A stretch of DNA of 54,727 nucleotides, taken from positions 1-54,727 of the forward strand of contig DLGW01000006.1 in NCBI GenBank assembly GCA_002482885.1, in the 5' to 3' direction. This stretch comes from Flavobacteriaceae bacterium UBA7684 (GTDB lineage Bacteria > Bacteroidota > Bacteroidia > Flavobacteriales > Flavobacteriaceae). Positions 33,935-41,974 of the stretch are shown here, piece by piece. Position 1 is the first letter of the stretch. Every line of letters begins with the position of its first letter. The position numbers were made by a program, and so were the translations under genes. Under the pieces are notes generated by a model. That model was not told where the DNA came from, made no database searches, and saw only the letters and a program-made list of their open reading frames with translations.

Positions 33935-35245
33935 TTACTTCGTTAAAAACCCTAAATAATCCTTAGTGGTGTTGTATTCAAAAACCGATTGTAGGTATTC
34001 CAAATTCTTGAATACCATTTGGGTTTCGGCGGCTAAAACGTCAGTGGTTTTTTCTAATCCTTGTTTGAAACGATTGGTACGGATTCGAAAAACTTCTTGT
34101 GATTGTTGCCAAGCCAATTGGCTAGTGGTTACTTTGTCTTCTAAATCAGTTAATTGTCGGGTAGTTTTCTTTAATTCCAAATTGCTTTGCGCTTTATATT
34201 GCTGATTTTCCGCATCGGCTTTTAAATAATCGGCCTTGGCTTTTTGATTTTTCCCGATGCTTTTGTAACCATCAAATACATTCCAAGACAATTGCGCACC
34301 TACCAAATACCCTTTTGCCGAGCTTTGAAAAATTTGAGCGTCATACATTTGATAACTTCCAAAAGCATTTAATCGGGGTAAAAAATTCATTTGAGCCGAT
34401 TGCCACATTTTTTTGTACGCCTGAACCGATAAATTCATGGCTTGAATATCTTTTCGATTATCCGATAAAGAAATATTTGATGCAGAAGCCAAACTCTCAA
34501 CCGCTAACGATTGATTAGGTTTGTATACTTTATTTTTAGTGTCTTCATTCAATAAAAAAGCCAAATAATCCGACGCATTTTGCACATTACTTTTAGCCAT
34601 TTGCAATTGATTTTTCAATTCATTAATGCGAACATCCACCATCAAAACATCAGTTTTTTGTACCAACCCCTGGTTAAAATAATTGTTAATCAACACCCCA
34701 TTAGCTTGCGCTACTTCTAAGGCTTTTTGCATTACAGTCACCGCCTGATAAGCCATTTGCAATTGCATAAAAGCTTTATTTACTTCAAACTCTACATACT
34801 CTTGCGTGCGCTGAGTTTGCAATAAAAAGGCGTTGGTTTTGGCTTTGGCAGCTTGCCGTCCGTATAAACCATCCACATTTATAATGGGTTGAAGTACTTC
34901 AATCGTCGTGGCAAAATTTTGGGTTCTTACAGGATTATTCAACAAGGCCGGATTAAAATCCGCAGGAGTCAAAATCGCCTGATTCAACTTAGAGCCAAAC
35001 GCCATCAGCGGATTGGTGGTTGAAATCCCTGTGTGCGATGCCGTAATGCTAGGCAAAAACAAAGCATTAGAAGATTGATAATCGGCTAACGCCCCTTGGT
35101 ACGCTTGTTGGGCAATTTTGATTTGTAAATTTTTGTCGGTCAGTTTCGCCAACAAATCACTTTTTGAAACGCTTAAGGTGTCTTGCGCATTCCCTAAAAC
35201 AGGCAGCGCCAACATCCACAACCATAAATAATTTTTCTTCGTCAT
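33935..35245 (-). CDS. TolC-family outer membrane protein
   Basis: A 436-residue protein with a signal peptide (cleavage after GNAQ) and two OEP half-repeats of long helices: ADYQSSNALFLPSITASHTG in the first, MNFLPRLNAFGSYQMYDAQ in the second. It forms the outer membrane channel of the efflux system. First gene of the operon TolC, adaptor, RND, PII-like, DUF2892, behind a -7 box and a palindrome. Confidence 0.9.
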   Translation of the reverse strand: MTKKNYLWLWMLALPVLGNAQDTLSVSKSDLLAKLTDKNLQIKIAQQAYQGALADYQSSNALFLPSITASHTGISTTNPLMAFGSKLNQAILTPADFNPALLNNPVRTQNFATTIEVLQPIINVDGLYGRQAAKAKTNAFLLQTQRTQEYVEFEVNKAFMQLQMAYQAVTVMQKALEVAQANGVLINNYFNQGLVQKTDVLMVDVRINELKNQLQMAKSNVQNASDYLAFLLNEDTKNKVYKPNQSLAVESLASASNISLSDNRKDIQAMNLSVQAYKKMWQSAQMNFLPRLNAFGSYQMYDAQIFQSSAKGYLVGAQLSWNVFDGYKSIGKNQKAKADYLKADAENQQYKAQSNLELKKTTRQLTDLEDKVTTSQLAWQQSQEVFRIRTNRFKQGLEKTTDVLAAETQMVFKNLEYLQSVFEYNTTKDYLGFLTK

Positions 35246-35269
35246 AACTTTTACTTCAGATTAACGAGG

Positions 35270-35277
35270 CAAAAGTA
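35270..35277 (-). promoter_or_regulatory. Predicted -7 box for the efflux operon
   Basis: TACTTTTG on the minus strand, a match to TAnnTTTG, 24 bases before the TolC start codon. Confidence 0.55.
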
Positions 35278-35299
35278 AAGGTGTAAAACTGCGTGGAAC

Positions 35300-35313
35300 G
35301 TAACACTTGTTAC
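35300..35313. promoter_or_regulatory. Palindrome near the efflux operon promoter, possible operator
   Basis: GTAACA-CT-TGTTAC is a perfect 6+2+6 palindrome, centred ~30 bp upstream of the -7 box, where a repressor or activator would contact the -33 region. TetR-family efflux regulators use similar sites; no regulator gene is adjacent. Confidence 0.4.
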
Positions 35314-35392
35314 AAGGAGCTTTCAGCATTCAGCTATGAGCTTTGGGCATTTTTCGATTAAACGATTCAACAAATCCACGATTCAACAGTAA

Positions 35393-35492
35393 AAGGGCGT
35401 TTCCCTGCGGGCCAGGCCGTCGCCAGTCGCTTTTTTTATTCCGTTGCACTACATAAAAAAGAGCTCCAACAATGGCTCCGTCCTTAACGCGG
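35393..35492 (+). repeat. Dispersed element, family B, copy 5
   Basis: Opens AAGGGCGTTTCCCTGCGGGC, then CAGGCCGTCGCCAGTCGCTT, an AT-rich centre, then GAGCTCCAACAATGGCTCCG and TCCTTAACGCGG. Shares AGTCGCT, GAGCTCCAACAATG and TTAACGCGG with the other copies. Confidence 0.8.
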
Positions 35493-35758
35493 TTTACTGG
35501 GTGTTGGGTTTTGGGTCTTAGGTTTTAGTTGTCGGAAGTTGAAAAGTATTTTTCGATTAACCAAAAAACTAAAAGTGTTAATAACTTATAAACGTTTATT
35601 ATATGGTAATTTTGGATTAAGTATATTTTTGGAACAACAGACAATTAAAAACAAAAAATAACTAACCAAAAAACATATTATTTCGATATTGTGCTAATTT
35701 CGAAAACGTTGGTATCAAAACGTAACTAAACATATATTAAAATTAACAACCAAAAAGC

Positions 35759-38173
35759 ATGAGTCTTTACGAAAAACTAAAAAAAGCAACTAGCGAAGAA
35801 GACGTTAAAGACGCTTATATAAAAGCACTTGGATTAAAAGAATATCAAAAAAATCTTATAGATATTCAAACTAAAGAAATTTGGTTTGAAGCCAAAGACA
35901 ATAGCAAGATTTCTACTTATGCTATGTTTACGCAATTGATGCATTATGTACAAGATGCACTAAACAAAGGACATTATGTACCTCCTTTTTTAGCTGTTAT
36001 TGACACTCAAAAAGCAGCCATAATGAAAAGTTCAGATGTAATTCCCTTTCTTGAAAAGAAAACTATCAAATGGGGAACATCGGCAAGTAAGTATACACAA
36101 GAAGCACTCGATGCAATTTCGGCTCATATTGGAACACACTTTGTCTCTTTTAAGATTGAAACGCACGAAGAAGAGTTTATCAACACTGTAAAAAACGCCA
36201 TCAAAAAAGGCGATATTATTAGAACTCCAATTACGCCAGACAACTTAAAACAAGTGTTTGACAAATGGGTTACCATGATTGGAAACGAAATTGAAGGCGT
36301 AAAAGACGAAGATTTTGCTTTATTGTTTTTTGCAGATATTATGCACGACGGAACTGTTTCTACACACGATAATTTACCAGCAGAATTAATGCACAAAGAC
36401 GGTTCACCCGTATTTTTTTTAGCTGGAAAAATATATAAACTAGGCAACAAAGAAGGCTACCGCCAGTTTTGGGCAATTTACCACAAACCGCCCAAAGCCG
36501 AATATAGAAACTACTTGCTAGAACGTCGCGACAGTTTAATACCACTTGACGAACGCAGTTTTAAAGGTGCTTATTATACGCCATTGAATGTTGTGGACAA
36601 AGCTTATGATAAATTAACAGAAACACTAGGCAACAATTGGCAGAAAAACTACATTGTTTGGGATATGTGTTGCGGTGTTGGAAACCTAGAAGTAAAACAC
36701 TCCAACCCAAGAAATATCTATATGAGCACACTAGACAGTGCCGATGTAGATGTAATGAAAGCAACCAAAACTTGTGTTGCGGCTACAAGATTTCAATATG
36801 ATTACTTAAACGATGACATTACCGATGATGGAACTATTGATTACAACCTAACCAATAAAGTTCCTAAAGGTTTGCAACAAGCCATTGCCGAAGGGAAAAA
36901 GATTTTGGTATTGATAAATCCACCTTATGCGGAAGCAACAAATGGAGCAAATACAAGTATTGCAAGTCGTGGTGATGAAACTTCTACTAAAGAAGGTGTG
37001 GCAAAGACAAAATTTGCAACAACAGCAATGAAAGAGTATGGTAAAGCTAGTAATGAATTATTTACACAGTTTGTTGCAAGAATCGCAAAAGAAATACCTA
37101 CAGCAACTCTTGCAATGTTTAGTAAAATAAAATATGTAACTGCACCAACTATGGAAGAATTCAGATCAGTATGGAATGCAAAATATTTAGATGGTTTTGT
37201 TGTTGACAGCAAGTCATTTGATGGTTTAAAAGGAAATTTTCCTATTGGTTTTTTAATTTGGTCTACAAATCAAAATTCTATTAAAAAGCAATCGTTTTCT
37301 GAAATTGCGACTGAGGTTTTAAATAAAGAAGCAAAACCAATTGGCGAAAAATTATTTTATGCAGCACCTAATAAACAATTACTTTCTAATTGGATTAAGC
37401 GAACTAGAACAAATAATGAAGATGTAATTCCTTTAAAAAATGCAATCGCTCCAGCAACTGCATCAAAAGATTTAAGAGGTACAAAATGGTCAGATAATGC
37501 TATTGGATATTTTTTTAGTGGTGGAAATGATTTTCAAACATCTACACAACAAACAGTAATATTTTCTTCAGGATACAGCAGTGCAAGAGGTTATTACATT
37601 AATCCTGAAAACCTTTGGCAAGCCGCAATAGTTTTTTCAGTACGAAGACTTATAAAACCTACTTGGCTCAATGACAGAGATCAATTTTTAATACCAACTG
37701 AGCCATTAACCGATGAGTTTAAAAACGATTGTTTGATTTGGATGTTATTCAACGGAAGTAATCTAACTGCCAGTGCCAATGATTTAGAATGGAACGATAA
37801 GAAATGGAGCATCGTGAATCATTTTATACCATTTACAGAAGAAGAAGTTGGTGCAAATGATAGATTTGAAAGTGATTTTATGGTGCAATACCTAAAAGAT
37901 AAAAAACTATCTAAAGAAGCCAAACAAGTTTTAGCAGAAGGGAAAAAACTATGGAAAGCTTATTTTGAGCATACTGATGTGCGTGCCGTAAGAGACGAAC
38001 TAAAACTAAATCGTCCAGACGTAGGTTGGTATCAAATACGAAACGCTTTAAAGAAAAGAAACGAAAGTGGCGATTTTCCACCAGTAAGTTTCAAATCATT
38101 TGAAGATGCCTATAAAACCTTAAGTGAAAAATTACAACCAATGGTGTATGAATTAGGATTTTTAAAAGTCTAA
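35759..38173 (+). CDS. Type IIG-like restriction-modification protein (N6-adenine methyltransferase)
   Basis: An 804-residue protein. The methyltransferase core has motif X-like FKGAYYTP (residues 269-275), motif I DMCCGVGNLE (302-311) and motif IV NPPY (387-390), the gamma-type order of amino-methyltransferases acting on adenine. The N-terminal ~150 residues hold a possible PD-(D/E)xK site: D35, then EAK at 44-46 (IWFEAKD). The C-terminal part (GTKWSDNAIGYFFSGG onward) may be the target-recognition domain. No separate restriction or specificity gene is near, so it looks like a single-chain type IIG enzyme or an orphan methyltransferase. It starts the accessory segment. Confidence 0.8.
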   Translation: MSLYEKLKKATSEEDVKDAYIKALGLKEYQKNLIDIQTKEIWFEAKDNSKISTYAMFTQLMHYVQDALNKGHYVPPFLAVIDTQKAAIMKSSDVIPFLEKKTIKWGTSASKYTQEALDAISAHIGTHFVSFKIETHEEEFINTVKNAIKKGDIIRTPITPDNLKQVFDKWVTMIGNEIEGVKDEDFALLFFADIMHDGTVSTHDNLPAELMHKDGSPVFFLAGKIYKLGNKEGYRQFWAIYHKPPKAEYRNYLLERRDSLIPLDERSFKGAYYTPLNVVDKAYDKLTETLGNNWQKNYIVWDMCCGVGNLEVKHSNPRNIYMSTLDSADVDVMKATKTCVAATRFQYDYLNDDITDDGTIDYNLTNKVPKGLQQAIAEGKKILVLINPPYAEATNGANTSIASRGDETSTKEGVAKTKFATTAMKEYGKASNELFTQFVARIAKEIPTATLAMFSKIKYVTAPTMEEFRSVWNAKYLDGFVVDSKSFDGLKGNFPIGFLIWSTNQNSIKKQSFSEIATEVLNKEAKPIGEKLFYAAPNKQLLSNWIKRTRTNNEDVIPLKNAIAPATASKDLRGTKWSDNAIGYFFSGGNDFQTSTQQTVIFSSGYSSARGYYINPENLWQAAIVFSVRRLIKPTWLNDRDQFLIPTEPLTDEFKNDCLIWMLFNGSNLTASANDLEWNDKKWSIVNHFIPFTEEEVGANDRFESDFMVQYLKDKKLSKEAKQVLAEGKKLWKAYFEHTDVRAVRDELKLNRPDVGWYQIRNALKKRNESGDFPPVSFKSFEDAYKTLSEKLQPMVYELGFLKV

Positions 38174-38215
38174 TAAAATGATTAAAAAAACTTATCAAAA
38201 GTGTTGATTTTAAAA

Positions 38216-38272
38216 CCCGATAAGTCAGATTTGCAATTCGACTTCACCACAATTTTCCGATTAAATGATTAA
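38216..38272 (+). repeat. Hairpin repeat, family C, copy 1
   Basis: CCCGATAAGTCAGATTTGCA then ATTCGACTTCACCAC and a CGATTAAATGATTAAAC tail. Matches 39489-39550 with a few changes. The core GTC(A/G)GAT-TTGCA-AT(T/C)CGAC is a hairpin. It sits between the convergent ends of the methyltransferase and KilA-N genes and may act as a terminator. Confidence 0.75.
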
Positions 38273-38277
38273 ACAAA

Positions 38278-39099
38278 CTATTGCCTCAAATACTTTCTTT
38301 GTTCAACTTCTTGTAAAAGAGTCATTTGTTTTATAGCAATTTGATTTAACTGTTTTAAACGTGCTGTTTGAGTGATACTTTGTTCGATAAACAAAGCGTT
38401 TAAGTTTTCTAAATTCGATAAACAGATTAATTCATTAATGCTGGCGTAGTCTCTGATATTTCCTTTTAAATCAGCATTTTCATCACGCCATTGTTTAGCT
38501 GTTTTTCCAAACAAAGCCATATTTAAAACATCGGCTTCATTAGCGTAAACCAACCCTACTTCGGTTGGGGTTAATTCTTTAGGAATTAAATATTCCTTAA
38601 TTGCATCGGTATGAATGTGATAATTAATTTTTGCCAATTCACGTTTAGCATTCCAACCTATTTGTTTTTGTTCTTCTTGTTTTAACCGTTGGAACTCTTT
38701 TATTAAATACAACTTGAATTCGATTGAAATCCAACTTGCGAATTCAAAAGCAATATCTTTATGCGCAAAAGTACCTCCATATCTACCTGATTTAGAGATA
38801 ATTCCAATCGCATTAGTACTTTCAATCCATTTTTTAGGAGTCATCACAAAACTATTTAAACCCGCTTCTTTTCTAAACCCGTCGAATTCGACGGGTTTAA
38901 AATCTGGATTATTAATTTGTTCCCAAAAACCAAGTAACTCAATAGTATTTCTATTTCGTAACCAATTTTTGATAACATCATCTATATGATTAGGATTTTT
39001 ATAACGAGCTATATCCGTTAAAGAAATGTACTCTTCTTGTTGAATTTGTTGTACGGCAACTTCAACACCCAGCGCATGAATATTTTTATTTTTTGACAT
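38278..39099 (-). CDS. KilA-N domain protein
   Basis: A 273-residue protein. The KilA-N DNA-binding domain spans about residues 15-130 (YISLTDIARYKNPNHIDDVIKNWL, then WIESTNAIGIISKSGRYGGTFAHKDIAFEFASWI). The C-terminal half is a helical region with a Bro/antirepressor-like look (ALFGKTAKQWRDENAD). KilA-N proteins come from phages and other mobile elements, and many bacteria keep single chromosomal copies. No phage structural gene is near. Function unknown. Confidence 0.88.
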   Translation of the reverse strand: MSKNKNIHALGVEVAVQQIQQEEYISLTDIARYKNPNHIDDVIKNWLRNRNTIELLGFWEQINNPDFKPVEFDGFRKEAGLNSFVMTPKKWIESTNAIGIISKSGRYGGTFAHKDIAFEFASWISIEFKLYLIKEFQRLKQEEQKQIGWNAKRELAKINYHIHTDAIKEYLIPKELTPTEVGLVYANEADVLNMALFGKTAKQWRDENADLKGNIRDYASINELICLSNLENLNALFIEQSITQTARLKQLNQIAIKQMTLLQEVEQRKYLRQ

Positions 39100-39358
39100 T
39101 TTTTATTGATTAGATTGTTTGGGATTTATCACACACAAAGAAAATCAATTATCTATAATTTAAAAAAGCTTTTAGTATAAGGTAATTGGCTTTTTAGTCG
39201 AATGTTGGGACGTATTTACGATTAAACATTTTTCCAGTTTAACCATAAAAATCACTTCTGCGGTGAAAAAACCAATTTATCACCACAAAATATGCAGTGA
39301 TAATTTTAAATTTACAGCAACACTTAAGATTTTTATAACATCATATCAAAAATAAAAC

Positions 39359-39496
39359 ATGAATAATTCAGATAAAAAAAATCATTGGGAAACGGTTTAC
39401 GAAACTAAAAATCCAAACGAAGTAAGTTGGACACAAGAAGTACCTAAAACTTCTCTTGACTTTATCTTTTCATTTGGAGTAAAAAAAGCCCGATAA
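39359..39496 (+). pseudogene. Truncated 5' copy of a SAM-methyltransferase gene
   Basis: From the ATG, 130 bases match the intact gene at 41245 with only four mismatches, all at third codon positions and all synonymous (TAC/TAT, GAA/GAG, GTA/GTG, TCT/TCA). The match ends within GTAAAAAAAG; after that the frame runs into a family C repeat and stops after two codons. 45 codons remain of 206. Part of the upstream leader (AGATTTTTATAA) is shared too. Confidence 0.9.
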
Positions 39497-39550
39497 GTCG
39501 GATTTGCAATCCGACTTCACTACGATTAAACGAATCCACGATCAAACAAT
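39489..39550 (+). repeat. Hairpin repeat, family C, copy 2
   Basis: CCCGATAAGTCGGATTTGCA, then ATCCGACTTCACTACGATTA and AACGAATCCACGATCAAAC. The perfect hairpin GTCGGAT-TTGCA-ATCCGAC forms its core. It starts exactly at the break of the truncated methyltransferase copy. Confidence 0.8.
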
Positions 39551-39558
39551 AAAAAAAC

Positions 39559-40395
39559 ATGAAAAACGATAAAATTCAACTTTTCGAAAATAAAAAAGTA
39601 CGAACTGTTTGGGACGCCGAACAGGAAAAATGGTTTGTATCTGTAATTGATGTGATTGAAGTTTTAACAGATAGCGACAGACCAAGAAAGTACTGGAACG
39701 ATTTAAAATCTAAGCTTACAAAAGAGGGAAGTGAAGTGTCCGATAAAATCGGACAGTTGAAAATGAAAGCTCCTGATGGAAAAATGAGGCTTACTGATGT
39801 TGCGAATACCGAACAAATTTTTAGGTTGATCCAATCGGTACCTTCGCCAAAAGCAGAGCCTTTTAAATTGTGGTTATCCCAAATTGCGGCAGAGCGTTTG
39901 GATGAAATGCAAGACCCCGAATTAACTATTGACCGTGCGTTAGAACAATATTTACAACTGGGTTATTCTGAAAATTGGATTAATCAGCGTTTAAAAAGTA
40001 TTGAAATCCGAAAAGAACTGACCGACGAATGGAAAAGTAAAGGATTAAAAGAAGGGGTTCAATTTGCAACTTTAACCGATATAATTTCTAAAACTTGGTC
40101 TGGAAAAACTACCAAAGAATACAAAATTCTAAAAGGGTTAAAAAAGGAAAATTTACGGGACAACATGACTAATACTGAATTGATTTTAAACATGTTAGCC
40201 GAAGCTTCTACCAAAGACATTTCGCAAGCGGTTAATCCTGAAACTTTTGAAGAAAGTAAAAAAGTAGCCCAACAAGGTGGTAATGTTGCAAAAGTTGCTC
40301 TTAAAGAATTGGAGGCTAAAACTGGTAAAAAAGTAGTTACTCCTTTGAATGCTAAAACACTTTTAAACAATAATCAAAAGAAGTTAGAAGAATAG
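39559..40395 (+). CDS. Bro-N / phage antirepressor-like protein
   Basis: A 278-residue soluble protein. The N-terminal ~110 residues form a Bro-N domain (VRTVWDAEQEKWFVSVIDVIEVLT, then ANTEQIFRLIQSVPSPKAEPFKLWLSQIA). The rest is helical with many Lys and Glu (LKGLKKENLRDNMTNTELIL). This is the composition of antirepressor-like proteins kept outside prophages. Together with the KilA-N gene it marks a remnant of mobile DNA. Its ATG lies nine bases after the family C repeat. Confidence 0.85.
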   Translation: MKNDKIQLFENKKVRTVWDAEQEKWFVSVIDVIEVLTDSDRPRKYWNDLKSKLTKEGSEVSDKIGQLKMKAPDGKMRLTDVANTEQIFRLIQSVPSPKAEPFKLWLSQIAAERLDEMQDPELTIDRALEQYLQLGYSENWINQRLKSIEIRKELTDEWKSKGLKEGVQFATLTDIISKTWSGKTTKEYKILKGLKKENLRDNMTNTELILNMLAEASTKDISQAVNPETFEESKKVAQQGGNVAKVALKELEAKTGKKVVTPLNAKTLLNNNQKKLEE

Positions 40396-40420
40396 TTGAT
40401 TCCTCCTAAGACCATTTACG

Positions 40421-41218
40421 ATGCAAAAAACGACTTTTAAAATATCGAAAATGGACTGCCCATCCGAAGAACAAATAATACGGATGAAACTTGCCGACTT
40501 AACAAACATCAACTCGTTGGAATTTGATATTCCTAACAGACAACTTACTGTTTTACATTCTGACCATTACGACGAAATATTTCAACGACTTGACAGCTTA
40601 AAATTTGACACTTCAATTGTTAACAGCGTTTCGGCAAACAATTACGAAGCTTTAACCAACAACACAGACCGAGAAAAAAAACTGCTTTGGCAAGTTTTAG
40701 CCATCAACTTTTTCTTTTTTGTCCTTGAACTTGCAACGGGTTTTATATCTAACTCTATGGGACTTGTTGCCGACAGTTTAGATATGCTTGCCGACAGTAT
40801 TGTTTACGGACTTGCACTTTTTGCAGTTGGTGGAACAATGACCCGAAAAAAGAACATTGCAAAATCCGCAGGTTATTTTCAGTTAACACTTGCCGTTTTC
40901 GGCTTCATTGAAGTTGTTAGAAGATTTATTGAATTTGAAACCATTCCAGCGTTTCAGACAATGATAATTATTTCCATTCTTGCACTTATCGGTAACGGAC
41001 TTTGTTTGTATTTATTGCAAAAAAGCAAAAGCAAAGAAGCGCATATACAAGCCAGTATGATTTTCACCTCTAATGACGTAATTGTAAATCTTGGAGTAAT
41101 TATAGCAGGCGGACTGGTTTACTTAACAAATTCAAAATATCCTGACCTTATTATTGGAACAGTTGTATTTTTAATTGTTGGACAAGGAGCTTTTAAAATA
41201 TTGAAACTATCAAAATAA
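40421..41218 (+). CDS. Cation transporter, CDF-like, with N-terminal HMA-like domain
   Basis: A 265-residue protein. Residues 1-75 have a ferredoxin-like HMA look (FKISKMDCPSEEQII); the family's CxxC is reduced to a single Cys13 followed by PSEE. About six membrane helices follow. Helix 2 has DSLDMLADSI, so the metal site reads DxxxD instead of the HxxxD usual in zinc exporters; helix 5 has SNDVIVN (DxxxN). The family exports divalent metals; the altered ligands suggest another metal. It sits directly upstream of a methyltransferase gene, a pairing frequent on mobile elements of Bacteroidota. Confidence 0.8.
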   Translation: MQKTTFKISKMDCPSEEQIIRMKLADLTNINSLEFDIPNRQLTVLHSDHYDEIFQRLDSLKFDTSIVNSVSANNYEALTNNTDREKKLLWQVLAINFFFFVLELATGFISNSMGLVADSLDMLADSIVYGLALFAVGGTMTRKKNIAKSAGYFQLTLAVFGFIEVVRRFIEFETIPAFQTMIIISILALIGNGLCLYLLQKSKSKEAHIQASMIFTSNDVIVNLGVIIAGGLVYLTNSKYPDLIIGTVVFLIVGQGAFKILKLSK

Positions 41219-41244
41219 CAACAAGATTTTTATAAAATATTAAC

Positions 41245-41865
41245 ATGAATAATTCAGATAAAAAAAATCATTGGGAAACGGTTTATGAAACTAAAAATCC
41301 AAACGAAGTAAGTTGGACACAAGAGGTGCCTAAAACTTCACTTGACTTTATCTTTTCATTTGGAGTAAAAAAAGACGCCAAAATAATTGATATTGGCGGA
41401 GGAGATAGCAAACTTGTTGACTATTTGCTTAAAGAAGGTTTTGAAAACATTACCGTTTTAGATATTTCAGAAAAAGCATTAGAAAAAGCAAAAAATCGTT
41501 TGGGTGACCAGGCTAAAAAAGTAAACTGGGTGATTAGCGATATTACAGAATTTGAACCAAATACAACTTTTGATATTTGGCACGACAGAGCCACCTTTCA
41601 CTTTTTAACAACACCCGAACAAGTGAAAAAATATATGGATACAGCACGAAAATCGGTAAGTGGCTATATAACAATTGGAACTTTTTCAGAAAATGGTCCA
41701 ACAAAATGCAGCGGACTTGAAATCAAACAATATTCAGAACAAACATTAACCAACGAACTTAAAAATGGCTTTGATAAAATTCGTTGTGTAACAGAAAACC
41801 ATACCACACCTTTTAACACTACACAGAATTTTTTGTTTTGTAGCTTTAAACGACAAAAAAATTAA
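41245..41865 (+). CDS. Class I SAM-dependent methyltransferase
   Basis: A 206-residue soluble enzyme. Motif I is IIDIGGGDSKLVDYLL (residues ~48-63), followed by the acidic strand TVLDISEKALEKAKNRL and WVISDITEFEPNTTFDIWHDRATFHFL. It resembles small-molecule methyltransferases of the thiopurine/tellurite type; the substrate is unknown. It starts 26 bases after the cation transporter and may be co-transcribed. A truncated sister copy lies at 39359-39496. Confidence 0.88.
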   Translation: MNNSDKKNHWETVYETKNPNEVSWTQEVPKTSLDFIFSFGVKKDAKIIDIGGGDSKLVDYLLKEGFENITVLDISEKALEKAKNRLGDQAKKVNWVISDITEFEPNTTFDIWHDRATFHFLTTPEQVKKYMDTARKSVSGYITIGTFSENGPTKCSGLEIKQYSEQTLTNELKNGFDKIRCVTENHTTPFNTTQNFLFCSFKRQKN

Positions 41866-41974
41866 AAGAAGACACTTAAGCTAGATTCCTATTGACTTAA
41901 AAACCTGACATTTATCATCATTTATTGTATTTATATTGTAGACTTTTAAATCGGATAATTTAATCTTATTTAAA

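Larger units (their letters stand above)
35246..35758. other. Gene-free 513-bp spacer: promoter, palindrome, repeats
   Basis: It holds the TolC promoter and palindrome (35270-35313), text-like CGATTAAACGATTCAAC sequence near 35355, a family B repeat (35393-35492), a G-rich run (GGGTGTTGGGTTTTGGG, ~35500) and then the AT-rich leader of the methyltransferase gene, with a possible -7 box TATTTTTG at 35624-35631. I see no gene in it. Confidence 0.7.

Noticed and set aside
29448..35245. Heavy-metal (CzcA/CusA-type) efflux system
   Set aside because: The pump has GIVVDDSIIIAEN in helix 4, typical of multidrug pumps, and the adaptor has no metal-binding extension. Copper export is therefore not supported despite the copper genes elsewhere.
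41245..41865. Arsenite or tellurite methyltransferase
   Set aside because: The Cys residues needed for arsenite methylation are lacking, and no other arsenic or tellurium gene is nearby. I leave the substrate open.
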